Assembly (NCBI GenBank): GCA_030028905.1
Contig: JALDYZ010000010.1
Location: forward strand, 120,260 to 184,259
Direction: 5' to 3'
Length of the DNA stretch: 64,000 bases
Source: Ferirhizobium litorale
Lineage (GTDB): Bacteria; Pseudomonadota; Alphaproteobacteria; Rhizobiales; Rhizobiaceae
Below, one piece after another: positions 45,461-53,543 of this stretch (the stretch's first letter is position 1; each line of letters opens with the position of its first letter). The translations under genes were made by a program, and so were the position numbers. A model generated the notes under the pieces. That model was not told where the DNA came from and did not search any database. It saw only the letters and a program-made list of their open reading frames with translations.

Positions 45461-45503
45461 ACAGGTCAATCGTCCTGTTTGTATCACAGGACGATTGACC
45501 TGT
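45461..45503. promoter_or_regulatory. Perfect 18-bp inverted repeat, double TetR operator
   Basis: The left arm ACAGGTCAATCGTCCTGT (45461-45478) is repeated exactly inverted at 45486-45503, with a seven-base spacer. Each arm is itself a near-palindrome (ACAGG-N8-CCTGT), so the site can hold two regulator dimers. It lies between divergent NIPSNAP and TetR genes and overlaps the NIPSNAP leader. Confidence 0.8.
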
Positions 45504-45546
45504 TTTGTCAAGATGCTATTGTTGTTCGAAGACCACGCGAAACGCC

Positions 45547-46167
45547 ATGATCGAGAACAAAAGAACCAACGACCCCGAAGGCGTGCGTCGCCGGATCATT
45601 GACGCGGCCTATGAAACCTTTGTGCGCCGTGGCTACCTTGCAACGGGCATGCTGGAATTGCGCGAGAGGGCTTCCGTGTCCGGCGGTGCAATGGCCCATC
45701 ATTTCCCGGCGAAACGCGACCTCGGACTTGCGGTTATCCGCGACCGCGTGTCTGAAGCCGTTCGACAAACATGGATCGAGCCGCTTCACTCATGTGCCGA
45801 TGCACCGGCCGCCATCGACATGATCTTTTCCAATATCATCGACGAGTTGACGTGCAATGGTGCGGTCTCAGGCTGCCCGCTCAACAACATGGCGATGGAA
45901 ATCTCCCACCACGACGCGGAAATGCGCGAAGGTCTCGATGCCGTGTTCGAGGCGTGGCACGAAGCGCTATCGACCAAGTTTGGGACCGACGTGAACCAAA
46001 ATCGTGCCCGCAACCTCAATCCGAACGGCTTGGCAACGCTTGTAATCGCCGCCTATTCCGGCGCCATGGCGATGGCGAAGACCCGTCAGGATGTCGGACC
46101 GCTTGTCGACTGCCGCGGGGAACTGGCGGCGTTGTTTGCGACCAAGTATCGCCGAGCGCACAGATGA
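45547..46167 (+). CDS. TetR/AcrR family transcriptional regulator
   Basis: A 206-aa repressor. The DNA-binding part reads VRRRIIDAAYETFVRRGYLA, GGAMAHHFPAKRDLGLAVI; the ligand domain (GAVSGCPLNNMAMEISHHDAEM) matches the branch with the conserved GCPLNN motif found in regulators of thiol- or electrophile-responsive genes. A Cys in this motif may sense reactive compounds. The ATG at 45547 is 43 bases after the inverted repeat. It most likely controls the NIPSNAP gene and itself. Confidence 0.91.
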   Translation: MIENKRTNDPEGVRRRIIDAAYETFVRRGYLATGMLELRERASVSGGAMAHHFPAKRDLGLAVIRDRVSEAVRQTWIEPLHSCADAPAAIDMIFSNIIDELTCNGAVSGCPLNNMAMEISHHDAEMREGLDAVFEAWHEALSTKFGTDVNQNRARNLNPNGLATLVIAAYSGAMAMAKTRQDVGPLVDCRGELAALFATKYRRAHR

Positions 46168-46257
46168 CGTTGAGACCTATCTGACAAAACGTCCCGGCGA
46201 AGGTCGCGCCGCAATCATCAGCGGTACGGTCATCGCCCTCTCGCGGTCCAATCGGCA

Positions 46258-46657
46258 ATGCGGATGTCCGAATCGCGCATGGCACGTGAACAGTATACGC
46301 GCCAAGTCGATCTTCTAGTACGGACCCGGCCTTTCATCGCGCGTCACGAGTCCCTTGCCCTGACGGGTGGTACGGCGATCAACCGCAACATGCCGCGGCT
46401 CTCGGTCGACATCGACCTGACCTATTTGTCGATCGAGAATTGCGCAACAAAGCTGAAAACATCGACACGACCCTCGAGCATATCCGCGAAGCCCTGCTGC
46501 GCAATCTCCGCGGCGTGAGCGTCCAGAGGATCTCCGGTGATGGGAGCTTCTGATCCAACTGTCGCGCTTGACCGTAGTAATGTCGGTGCAGCCACAACGT
46601 GGAACGGTTGGTTCGGATCGAAGGGGGCGACATTGCGGACGATCTTCGTGTTTGTAG
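46258..46657 (+). pseudogene. Remnant of an AbiEii-type nucleotidyltransferase toxin
   Basis: The first frame gives MAREQYTRQVDLLV, ESLALTGGTAIN and MPRLSVDIDLTYLSIE, the N-terminal signature of AbiEii/AbiGii toxins (GGTAxN, DIDLTY), with about three residues missing after GGTAIN. Near 46440 the frame shifts and continues NIDTTLEHIREALLRNL, then a stop, and a third frame adds LTVVMSVQPQRGTVG. The C-terminal half and an antitoxin gene are absent. It is a decayed toxin gene. Its end overlaps the leader of the next gene. Confidence 0.78.
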
Positions 46658-47022
46658 TCTACATCCTCTTGTGTTCAATCGCTTATGCAAGTTCAGAGCG
46701 GTTCACCGAACAGGACATACGCAACAGTATAGTAGGCAAACGGGTGTTTCTCGCGGTGCCATTCGGCGGCGAGTTCCCTCTCAACTACCGCACCAGCGGC
46801 GAACTGGATGGTTCGGGCGAAGCCCTCGGGCTTGGGCGCTACATGAAGCCGCGGGACAGGGGCAGGTGGTGGATCGATGCCGACCGCCTCTGCCAGAAGT
46901 TCGAGACTTGGTACGACGGCCAGCCTATGTGTTTCGAAATCTATCGGATCGACCCCAAGCGCGTGCAATGGATCCGCAACAACGGGCAAAAAGGCACTGC
47001 GCGGATCGGCCCCCCGCTTTGA
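46633..47022 (+). CDS. Exported protein of unknown function
   Basis: I do not recognise a family. From a TTG preceded by AAGGGGG the product has 129 aa: a signal peptide (RTIFVFVVYILLCSIAYA) and a small domain with GKRVFLAVPFGGEFPLNYR, GRWWIDADRLCQKFETWYDG and MCFEIYR. The two Cys could form a disulfide. The pattern resembles small periplasmic proteins that display a one-domain beta fold. The frame is open up to 46537 with GTG/ATG choices, but that extension overlaps the toxin remnant, so I prefer the downstream TTG. Confidence 0.7.
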   Translation: MRTIFVFVVYILLCSIAYASSERFTEQDIRNSIVGKRVFLAVPFGGEFPLNYRTSGELDGSGEALGLGRYMKPRDRGRWWIDADRLCQKFETWYDGQPMCFEIYRIDPKRVQWIRNNGQKGTARIGPPL

Positions 47023-47033
47023 TGCAAATCCCG

Positions 47034-47055
47034 CCACTTCGGAAATCCGAAGTGG
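47034..47055. repeat. 22-bp palindrome between genes
   Basis: CCACTTCGGA and TCCGAAGTGG are perfect ten-base arms around AA, just after the stop of the exported protein gene and before the DUF3833 gene. There is no T-run after it on the plus strand. It may be a processing or termination hairpin, or an operator. Confidence 0.55.
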
Positions 47056-47101
47056 CACAGGCGTCGTATATCTCAGGAAAACGATCCCACAGGAGAATGC
47101 G

Positions 47102-47608
47102 ATGCGCGTCCTCGCCGTGTTTGCTGTTGCAATGGCCATGACCATGTCATTCATCCCCGCCACCGTCGCGGCCGGCGAATTCACGCTCGAGAGTTTTTTC
47201 GCCGGCAAGACCCAGGCTCAAGGCAGCTTCAGTGCGATCAATGGCGTCAGACGCAGCTTTGCCGTCGACCTTGTCGGGCGATGGGATGGAAAGACGCTGA
47301 AGCTCAGGGAGGATTTCGTGTTTGACGACGGAACACGCGATCGAAAGACGTGGCGCTTCGTCAAGACCGGACCCAGTAGCTACCGCGGTACGCGGGAGGA
47401 TGTGATCGGTGAAACGAACGTCCGGTTGAGCGGCAATGTCGCGCGGTTCACCTATGTCGTCTATCTCGATCCGGCAAGGAAAAAGAACAAGGTGCGGTTC
47501 CATGACACCATGACCCTGCGACCCGACGGGACGGTTCTCAACAATGCCCTGGTGACGAAGTTCGGCCTGCCCGTCGCAATCACCAGGGTGGAGTTTGCGC
47601 GGCGTTGA
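47102..47608 (+). CDS. DUF3833 family exported protein
   Basis: A 168-aa protein with a signal peptide (hydrophobic to about residue 22, TVAAG) followed by a DUF3833 domain (FTLESFFAGKTQAQGSFSAI, RKTWRFVKTGPSSYRGTRED, MTLRPDGTVLNNALVTKFGLP). DUF3833 proteins are typically lipocalin-like and sit in the ECF/ChrR stress clusters of proteobacteria. AGGAGAATGCG precedes the ATG at 47102; the frame extends upstream without a site. It begins the plus-strand half of the cluster. Confidence 0.9.
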   Translation: MRVLAVFAVAMAMTMSFIPATVAAGEFTLESFFAGKTQAQGSFSAINGVRRSFAVDLVGRWDGKTLKLREDFVFDDGTRDRKTWRFVKTGPSSYRGTREDVIGETNVRLSGNVARFTYVVYLDPARKKNKVRFHDTMTLRPDGTVLNNALVTKFGLPVAITRVEFARR

Positions 47609-47646
47609 TGGTTTGCCGATCGGGAGATGCATATGGAGGTCTGCGG

Positions 47647-48978
47647 ATGAAAGAGGCGCGCAGTCCGAACCTGCCCGGACGGACAGAGTGTGCTGCCTAT
47701 GCCCTGCCGGCGCTGCCCCTGGCGGCGCTTGCCCTGCCCCTCTACGTCATCGTTCCGACTTTCTACTCCGATGTCGTCGGATTGCCGCTTGCGGCGGTCG
47801 GTGTCGTTTTGCTTGCGATACGGGTTTTCGATGCTTTCGCCGACCCGCTGTTTGGCTGGCTGGCGGACCGGTTCTCGTCCCGGCTCGGACGCAGGCGCGG
47901 TTTCTTCCTTCTTTCACTGCCTTTGACCGCCGCATCGGCTTTCATGCTCTTCTGGCCGCCCGGCGACGCTGGGCTCGGCTATCTCGGATTTTGGGGCGCG
48001 CTGGTTTCGGTCGGATACACATGGACGGTCCTACCCTATACCGCCTGGGGCGCCGAACTTTCCGACGACTACAAGCGCCGCTCCGTCATTGCAGCATGGC
48101 GCGAGTCCGCGACACTTGTCGGAACCCTGCTCGCGATCGGACTGCCGTTTGCGATCGGCCTGCAGACGCATGATGGAGTGAATGGCCTTGCCGTCGTGGC
48201 TGTCTTGGTCGCCGTTTGCCTTCCCCTTGCCGGAATGGTGGCTGCGCTAGCCGTACCCGAACCGATAGACCGTTCGACGCGCAACCTCCGGTTCTCGGAG
48301 AGCCTGGGTTTCATCGGGCGCAATGATGCGTTTCTCCGTCTGATTGTTGCATTTCTGCTTAACGGACTTGCCAATGCCATCCCGGCTACGCTGTTTCTGT
48401 ACTTCGTATCCGATCGGCTCGGCTCACCGGAACTGCGCGGACCATTCCTCTTCCTCTATTTCCTTAGCGCCATAGCAGGCGTGCCCCTGGCTACCCTTTC
48501 AGCCAGACGGTTGGGCAAGCACCGGGCCTGGTGCCTTGCGATGGTGCTGGCCTGCCTGGTCTTTTCCCTGGCCGGCTTTCTGGATCACGGCGACCTCTAC
48601 GCCTTCGGCGCGATCTGTATTGTCACCGGCATCCTGCTCGGCTTCGACCTCGTGCTACCTCCCGCAATCCAGGCTGATGTGATCGACAATGACACCGCTG
48701 CGTCCGGCGCCCAACGCTCCGGGTTTTATTTTGGCGCCTGGAGCCTCGCCACGAAGCTCTCCCTCGCCGGTGCCGTCGGCATGGTTTTCCCACTGCTATC
48801 CATGGTCGGCTTTGAACCGGGTGATGCGGCCAATGGCACTTCGGCGCTCGGCGCGCTGGCCATCCTCTATGCCTGGCTCCCGATCCTGCCAAAGGCGGTT
48901 GCGATAGGGTTGATGTGGAATTTTCCGATCGGAGAGGTCGAGCAGCAGGAACTCCGGCGCAGGATTGCCGACGGCTGA
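47647..48978 (+). CDS. MFS transporter, GPH/MelB-like
   Basis: A 443-aa membrane protein of the glycoside-pentoside-hexuronide branch of MFS with about twelve spans. DAFADPLFGWLADR has the cation-site-type Asp residues, SSRLGRRRGFFLL the loop motif, and YTAWGAELSDDYKRR matches MelB homologues. TGGAGG precedes the ATG at 47647. A homologous carrier lies in the singlet-oxygen regulon of Rhodobacter as far as I recall; there the substrate is unknown. It is 38 bases after the DUF3833 gene. Confidence 0.9.
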   Translation: MKEARSPNLPGRTECAAYALPALPLAALALPLYVIVPTFYSDVVGLPLAAVGVVLLAIRVFDAFADPLFGWLADRFSSRLGRRRGFFLLSLPLTAASAFMLFWPPGDAGLGYLGFWGALVSVGYTWTVLPYTAWGAELSDDYKRRSVIAAWRESATLVGTLLAIGLPFAIGLQTHDGVNGLAVVAVLVAVCLPLAGMVAALAVPEPIDRSTRNLRFSESLGFIGRNDAFLRLIVAFLLNGLANAIPATLFLYFVSDRLGSPELRGPFLFLYFLSAIAGVPLATLSARRLGKHRAWCLAMVLACLVFSLAGFLDHGDLYAFGAICIVTGILLGFDLVLPPAIQADVIDNDTAASGAQRSGFYFGAWSLATKLSLAGAVGMVFPLLSMVGFEPGDAANGTSALGALAILYAWLPILPKAVAIGLMWNFPIGEVEQQELRRRIADG

Positions 48979-49106
48979 AGATCGGGCAAGGCAAAACGCC
49001 GCATTCCATTGAACCAATACCGACGTAGCGCCGTAGTGAAGCCGTGAAAATAGATCGGGAGATTCAGCGTGGCAACAACTGTCATCCATTTGCGAAGGAT
49101 GAAGCA

Positions 49107-49856
49107 ATGAAGGTCGCCTGGATAACCGGGGCAAGCTCCGGAATCGGCCGTGAACTGGCCTTGAGGTTGGCCCGCGACGGTTGGACGGTTGCCGCCAGCG
49201 CGCGCAATGCATCGGTCCTGCAGGACCTTTCAGAGGCCATGCAGGACCGGATCCATGCCTTTCCGGTTGACGTCACCGACCGCAGCGCGGTGGCGGCAAC
49301 ACTGTCGCTTGTCGAGGAGACCCTTGGAGAGATCTCGCTCGCCGTGTTCGGCGCCGGTACCTACACGCGCGAAACTGCCGAGACATTCGATACGCTCCTC
49401 ATCGGCGAGATGGTAGACCTTAACCTGATGGGCACGGTCCATTGCCTCGAAGCAGTCATGCGGCGCATGCTGCCGCGCCGCCGCGGCCACATAGCCGTCA
49501 TGGCCTCGGTGTCCGGCTACACGGGCCTGCCGGGTGCGGCCGGCTATGGGGCGACGAAGGCGGCCCTCATCAACATGTGCGAGGCGCTCTATCCCGAACT
49601 CAAGGAAAAAGGCGTTCAACTCAGCCTGATAAATCCCGGCTTCGTCGACACGCCGCTAACGCGCATGAACGATTTTCCGATGCCGTTCATGATTTCAGCC
49701 GAAGCCGCGGCAGATCATATCGCGAGGGGGTTGCGGGCAGGAAAATTCGAGATCGCCTTCCCATGGAAAATGGCACTGGCAATGAAGATGCTAAGCGCCC
49801 TTCCTGCCCGCATCCGATTTGCCATCACCCGGCGAATGCTGCGTGAGGAAGAATGA
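49107..49856 (+). CDS. SDR family oxidoreductase of the ECF cluster
   Basis: A 249-aa short-chain dehydrogenase: TGASSGIG (7-14), FGAG in place of NNAG (81-84), S134, Y147 and K151 (AGYGATKAAL). The C-terminus FPWKMALAMKMLSALPARIR is basic and amphipathic and may touch the membrane, which fits a lipid-like substrate. AAGGATGAAGCA precedes the ATG. Its neighbours (FAD oxidoreductase, DUF1365, ECF sigma) suggest a fatty-acid or lipid modification pathway. Confidence 0.92.
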   Translation: MKVAWITGASSGIGRELALRLARDGWTVAASARNASVLQDLSEAMQDRIHAFPVDVTDRSAVAATLSLVEETLGEISLAVFGAGTYTRETAETFDTLLIGEMVDLNLMGTVHCLEAVMRRMLPRRRGHIAVMASVSGYTGLPGAAGYGATKAALINMCEALYPELKEKGVQLSLINPGFVDTPLTRMNDFPMPFMISAEAAADHIARGLRAGKFEIAFPWKMALAMKMLSALPARIRFAITRRMLREEE

Positions 49857-49878
49857 TCCCGTGGCCACCCGCGCGTGC

Positions 49879-50691
49879 TCAGGCAGGCTCGCGCAGGCGC
49901 ATCTTCGACATCGCGTCGGGCTGAACGATTGTCGTTGCCACCGGATTCTGGGCAGGCCGATGACGATGGACGGGCACGCCCTTGGTCCACAGGCGTAGCG
50001 CCTCCCAATGGATCCCCGCCATGACCTTCAGCGTCATCAGGGGGTATTGGAAGAATGTCCTGATGAGTTGCCGATCGCAAAGCTGGCGCCTCTCGCCCGT
50101 GAAGGTCGCGACGAGCAGCAGCCCGTCGGCATCCGCTTCATCGATACCCACCAGCACTCGCGTACCGGGTGCAATGATGCGGAAGCGGTAGTTGCACTGC
50201 ATCGGCACGAATGGCGAGACATAGAGTTGCTTGGCGCAGGATTGGCGAATGGTTCCCGCCCCCGCGTCGGCGACAGGAATGACATAGGTATGGCGCTCGT
50301 GAAACGTGTTGCATACCTCGTAAAGGATTGCGCGCAGGGTGCCGTCCTCTGCCTTGCAGAAATAGACGCTCAGCGGATTGAACACGTAGCCCAGGATGCG
50401 TGGATAGCAGAGCACGCTGATGCGAATTCCGTCGACTGCAACGCCGGCCACGTCGAGCTGGCGCTTGACCCAACTGTTGAGCCCGCCTTCCGTGCCATCG
50501 CCGTGGTCCTTGTCCCAGAAGCTGAAGAGTGCCGGGCTGTTGTGACCGAAAAGGCGCATCCGGCGACTGCATTCCTCGAGTTCGTCGAGGTCGAGGAGCA
50601 ACGAAAAGACACGGTAACTCAGCATATGTCTGCGCGGCCGATGCCGTGCATGAACTACCTTGCCCGCGTATAGTGCCGAATGGGTTGTCAT
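49879..50691 (-). CDS. DUF1365 family protein
   Basis: A 270-aa protein of family DUF1365. Characteristic stretches are LYAGKVVHARHRPRRHML, ILGYVFNPLSVYFC and CNTFHERHTYVIPV. No activity is proven; it nearly always follows an FAD amine-oxidase-like gene, often with cyclopropane synthase. Its ATG overlaps the stop of that FAD gene by four bases (ATGA), so both are made together. It is convergent with the SDR gene. Confidence 0.92.
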   Translation of the reverse strand: MTTHSALYAGKVVHARHRPRRHMLSYRVFSLLLDLDELEECSRRMRLFGHNSPALFSFWDKDHGDGTEGGLNSWVKRQLDVAGVAVDGIRISVLCYPRILGYVFNPLSVYFCKAEDGTLRAILYEVCNTFHERHTYVIPVADAGAGTIRQSCAKQLYVSPFVPMQCNYRFRIIAPGTRVLVGIDEADADGLLLVATFTGERRQLCDRQLIRTFFQYPLMTLKVMAGIHWEALRLWTKGVPVHRHRPAQNPVATTIVQPDAMSKMRLREPA

Positions 50692-52046
50692 TCCATAGCC
50701 GCCAATTTTGGTGCAGTGTGGATGCGGCTGGACATATTGTCGATCACCCAGGGACGCTGCAGGCCGCCCAGGCTTTCCGCTACCTCAAGTCCCGATTGCA
50801 AACCGTCCTCGTGAAAGCCGCTTCCGAAATAGGCGCCGCAAAACCAGATTCCACCCCTTCCCTGCAATTGCCAGAGTTGCTTCTGGGCTTCCATAGCTGC
50901 GAGATCGAACAGGGGATGAGTACAGTGAAAGGTTTGGATCAGGTGCTCACGGGCGATTTTGTGATTGGGATTAAGAGTAACAAACAGCGGGCTGGACGGG
51001 TCGATCCCCTGCAACCTGTTCATCCAGTAGGTCACGCACAGCGGCCTGTGGTTCTCATCGGCACGTTCGCCGATATAGTTCCAGCTAGACCAGACGTGCC
51101 GGCGCCGCGGCATCAGGCGTGTGTCGGAGTGCAGGACGGCGGTATTGTCCGTATAGCGAAAGGTACCGAGCAACGACCGCTCTCTTTCGTCGGCATCGGG
51201 GAGCATCGCAAGTGCATGGTCGGCATGGGTCGCGATCACCACATCCGAGAACGAGTCGCGATGCCCCTGCGCGTCCGTCACGAGGACGCCGCCAGCTTGG
51301 CGCCTGACTTCCCTGACAGCGGCCTTCAGCCTCACCCCACCGCAGTAGTCCTTCAACAGCCGGCTGACATATTGTTCGCTGCCGCCGGTAACCGTGCGCC
51401 ACTGGGGCCGGTTGGAGAGAGCCAGCAGTCCGTGACTATCGAAGAAGCGAATGAAAGCATGCAGCGGATATGCACGTATGTCGCGCGCTGTCGTTGACCA
51501 GATCGCCGCGCCCATCGGCAGCAGGTGGTCCTCAACGAACGAGGCGCTATAGCCGCTGTTGTCGAGATATGCCCCGAGCCTGACTGTGGCGAGCTCCTGT
51601 CGGCCAAGCAATGCGGGCGCCTCGCGGTAGAAGCGCAGTATCTCCGAAATCATGCGCCAGAAGCGCGGTCGTATGGCGTTAGTCCTTTGCCCCAGCAATC
51701 CCCGAATTCCGGATCCGGAATATTCGAAGGCACCGCCGTCCAGCGATGCCGAGAAAGACATGTCGGAAGCTTGAGTGGGTACGTCCAGGTGGTCAAACAG
51801 GGCGACCAGGTTCGGGTAGTTCTTGTCGTTGTAGACGATGAAGCCCGTGTCGACAGGCACGGGCCCGGCACGTGACGGTGCCATGACGGTATTTGCATGC
51901 CCACCAAGGCGACTGTCTGCTTCGTAGATCGTCACATTCATGCTCTTGGCGAGGAGCCAGGCGGCTGCCAGTCCGGAGATGCCACTGCCTATGACGGCAA
52001 CCTTGCGCTCTTCTGTCGTCCTGTGGAAATCACCATCGAAGCGCAT
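50688..52046 (-). CDS. FAD-dependent oxidoreductase (amine oxidase/desaturase-like)
   Basis: A 452-aa flavoprotein. The FAD-binding motif VIGSGISGLAAAWLLA starts near residue 18, followed by YEADSRLGGHANTV. The rest resembles phytoene-desaturase-like enzymes; close relatives in Rhodobacter belong to the singlet-oxygen response and act in furan fatty acid formation, as far as I recall. It is the first gene of the minus-strand half, divergent from the ECF sigma gene, with DUF1365 coupled behind. A cyclopropane/methyl transferase, usual in this set, is absent here. Confidence 0.92.
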   Translation of the reverse strand: MRFDGDFHRTTEERKVAVIGSGISGLAAAWLLAKSMNVTIYEADSRLGGHANTVMAPSRAGPVPVDTGFIVYNDKNYPNLVALFDHLDVPTQASDMSFSASLDGGAFEYSGSGIRGLLGQRTNAIRPRFWRMISEILRFYREAPALLGRQELATVRLGAYLDNSGYSASFVEDHLLPMGAAIWSTTARDIRAYPLHAFIRFFDSHGLLALSNRPQWRTVTGGSEQYVSRLLKDYCGGVRLKAAVREVRRQAGGVLVTDAQGHRDSFSDVVIATHADHALAMLPDADERERSLLGTFRYTDNTAVLHSDTRLMPRRRHVWSSWNYIGERADENHRPLCVTYWMNRLQGIDPSSPLFVTLNPNHKIAREHLIQTFHCTHPLFDLAAMEAQKQLWQLQGRGGIWFCGAYFGSGFHEDGLQSGLEVAESLGGLQRPWVIDNMSSRIHTAPKLAAME

Positions 52047-52080
52047 CCGCCAAATCTCCGTTTGATTTTAACATGCTGGG

Positions 52081-52109
52081 CTATACGGCAGCCGAGCCCG
52101 AGCGGATTG
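52081..52109 (-). promoter_or_regulatory. Weak candidate ECF promoter for the FAD-DUF1365 operon
   Basis: On the minus strand CAATCC and TATAG are spaced by 18 bases, the same spacing as the stronger plus-strand site. The -35 matches TGATCC at four of six positions. It lies 35 bases before the FAD gene start. Confidence 0.35.
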
Positions 52110-52136
52110 ATCGTGGCGCGAATTTTTCGCCGACAA

Positions 52137-52165
52137 TGATCCGCCCTTCCCTCACTCCCGTAACG
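52137..52165 (+). promoter_or_regulatory. Candidate ECF (RpoE/ChrR-type) autoregulated promoter
   Basis: TGATCC, 18 bases, TAACG. This matches the promoter pattern I recall for the Rhodobacter RpoE (ECF11) group, TGATC(C)-N18-TA. It lies 112 bases before the ECF sigma start in the same direction, so autoregulation is expected. Confidence 0.6.
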
Positions 52166-52276
52166 GCTTGCATGACAATCGCTGTTTCCATAGTGGCGCC
52201 CGCGTGCCACAACAATCTGATCCCCGTGTCGCGAACGATCGCGGCACGGCATGGGGAGGCGGAAGAGCGTGGGCGG

Positions 52277-52846
52277 ATGGGCGAAGCTGCAAGAGAATTG
52301 ACCAAGGATGAGGTTGCCAAGCTTCTTGTCGCCGTCGGTCGAGACAGGGACGTGGAGGCGTTCGAACGTCTGTTCCGTTACTACGGTCCCAGGGTAAAGG
52401 CCTACATGGCCCGACTTGCGCATAACAGCCAAGCCGCAGAGGAACTAATGCAGGAGACAATGATGACGGTCTGGAACAAGGCCGCGCAGTTCGATCCGAG
52501 CCGCGGTAATGTGGCTACCTGGATTTTCACGATCGCCCGCAACTTGCGTGTTGATGCTTATCGCAAGGACAGGCGTCCCGACTTCGATCCCAATGATCCG
52601 GCATTCGTGCCCGACAACGCCGCAGCCGCCGATGCGGCGTTTGAGAACGTGCAGGAAGCCGAGCGCCTGCGTCGAGCGATGGAGGAACTACCAGAGGAAC
52701 AGCTGCAACTACTGAAGCTGTCATTTTTCGACGATCGATCGCACAGCACTATCGCCGAGCAACTGAATATTCCACTTGGGACCGTGAAGTCGCGCATACG
52801 CCTTGCCTTCGCCAAGTTGCGCACCGCACTAGAGGAGAAGGCATGA
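52277..52846 (+). CDS. ECF RNA polymerase sigma factor (RpoE/ECF11 type)
   Basis: A 189-aa group IV sigma factor. Region 2 is FERLFRYYGPRVKAYMARLAHN and EELMQETMMTVWNKA, with GNVATWIFTIARNLRVDAYRK; region 4 is LPEEQLQLLKLSFFDDRSH, STIAEQLNIPLGTVKSRIRLA. I chose the ATG at 52277 because it gives the family length; the frame extends 68 codons upstream across the probable promoter. Its end overlaps the anti-sigma start. In Rhodobacter and Caulobacter the homologous pair answers singlet oxygen. Confidence 0.94.
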   Translation: MGEAARELTKDEVAKLLVAVGRDRDVEAFERLFRYYGPRVKAYMARLAHNSQAAEELMQETMMTVWNKAAQFDPSRGNVATWIFTIARNLRVDAYRKDRRPDFDPNDPAFVPDNAAAADAAFENVQEAERLRRAMEELPEEQLQLLKLSFFDDRSHSTIAEQLNIPLGTVKSRIRLAFAKLRTALEEKA

Positions 52847-53508
52847 TGGTCGCGCACCACATCAGCGATGAGTTGTTGCTGAGCTACGCATCCGGCAACC
52901 TCGCGGAAGGTTGGAGCCTGGCCGTGGCTACCCATCTTGCCTTATGTCCCGCCTGTCGCCATCGCCTTTTCCTGATGGAAAAAACTGCGGGCCAATTGCT
53001 CGTCGATCTCGCCCCGGAACCGGCGGCTGATGGCTCATGGGAGCGGATGCTAGCTCGAATCCAGAGTGCCGAGGGTACGCCAACCAGCCAGCCCGTTGCC
53101 GTATCCCCGGCTTGTGACGAAATCCCCATATTGCCTGACCCGCTGCGCACTTACCTTGGGGGCGATGTCACTTCATTGAAATGGATCCCTCTTGGTCGTG
53201 GCGCCTATCACATCCCGATCCCTACCATGGACCGGAAGACCAAGGCCCGCCTTCTGCGCATCCCTGCCGGGAAGCCGGTTCCTGAGCATGGCCATGGAGG
53301 GCGCGAACTAACGGTGGTGCTCACCGGCAGCTTCCGCGATGGAGAGGAACTGTTTGCGCGCGGAGACATCGAGGAGGCCGATACAAGTCTGACGCACCAG
53401 CCCATTGCTACACCGGAGCAAGACTGCATTTGCCTGGCGGTGACCGATGCACCGCTGAGGTTCAGCAATTGGCTTTTGCGCCTGGTCCAGCCGGCGCTGG
53501 GCATTTGA
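52843..53508 (+). CDS. chrR: ChrR-type zinc anti-sigma factor
   Basis: A 221-aa anti-sigma factor. The N-terminal zinc site is visible as H6, H31, C35 and C38 (THLALCPACRHR), and the C-terminal half is a cupin (PVPEHGHGGRELTVVLTGSF, with a late His in TSLTHQP). The N-terminal domain should hold the sigma factor; the cupin is needed for release on singlet oxygen in the studied homologue. Its start overlaps the sigma stop by four bases (ATGATGG). Confidence 0.93.
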   Translation: MMVAHHISDELLLSYASGNLAEGWSLAVATHLALCPACRHRLFLMEKTAGQLLVDLAPEPAADGSWERMLARIQSAEGTPTSQPVAVSPACDEIPILPDPLRTYLGGDVTSLKWIPLGRGAYHIPIPTMDRKTKARLLRIPAGKPVPEHGHGGRELTVVLTGSFRDGEELFARGDIEEADTSLTHQPIATPEQDCICLAVTDAPLRFSNWLLRLVQPALGI

Positions 53509-53543
53509 GCACCCGTGCCCATAGATTGTGAGCGTCACTGACA

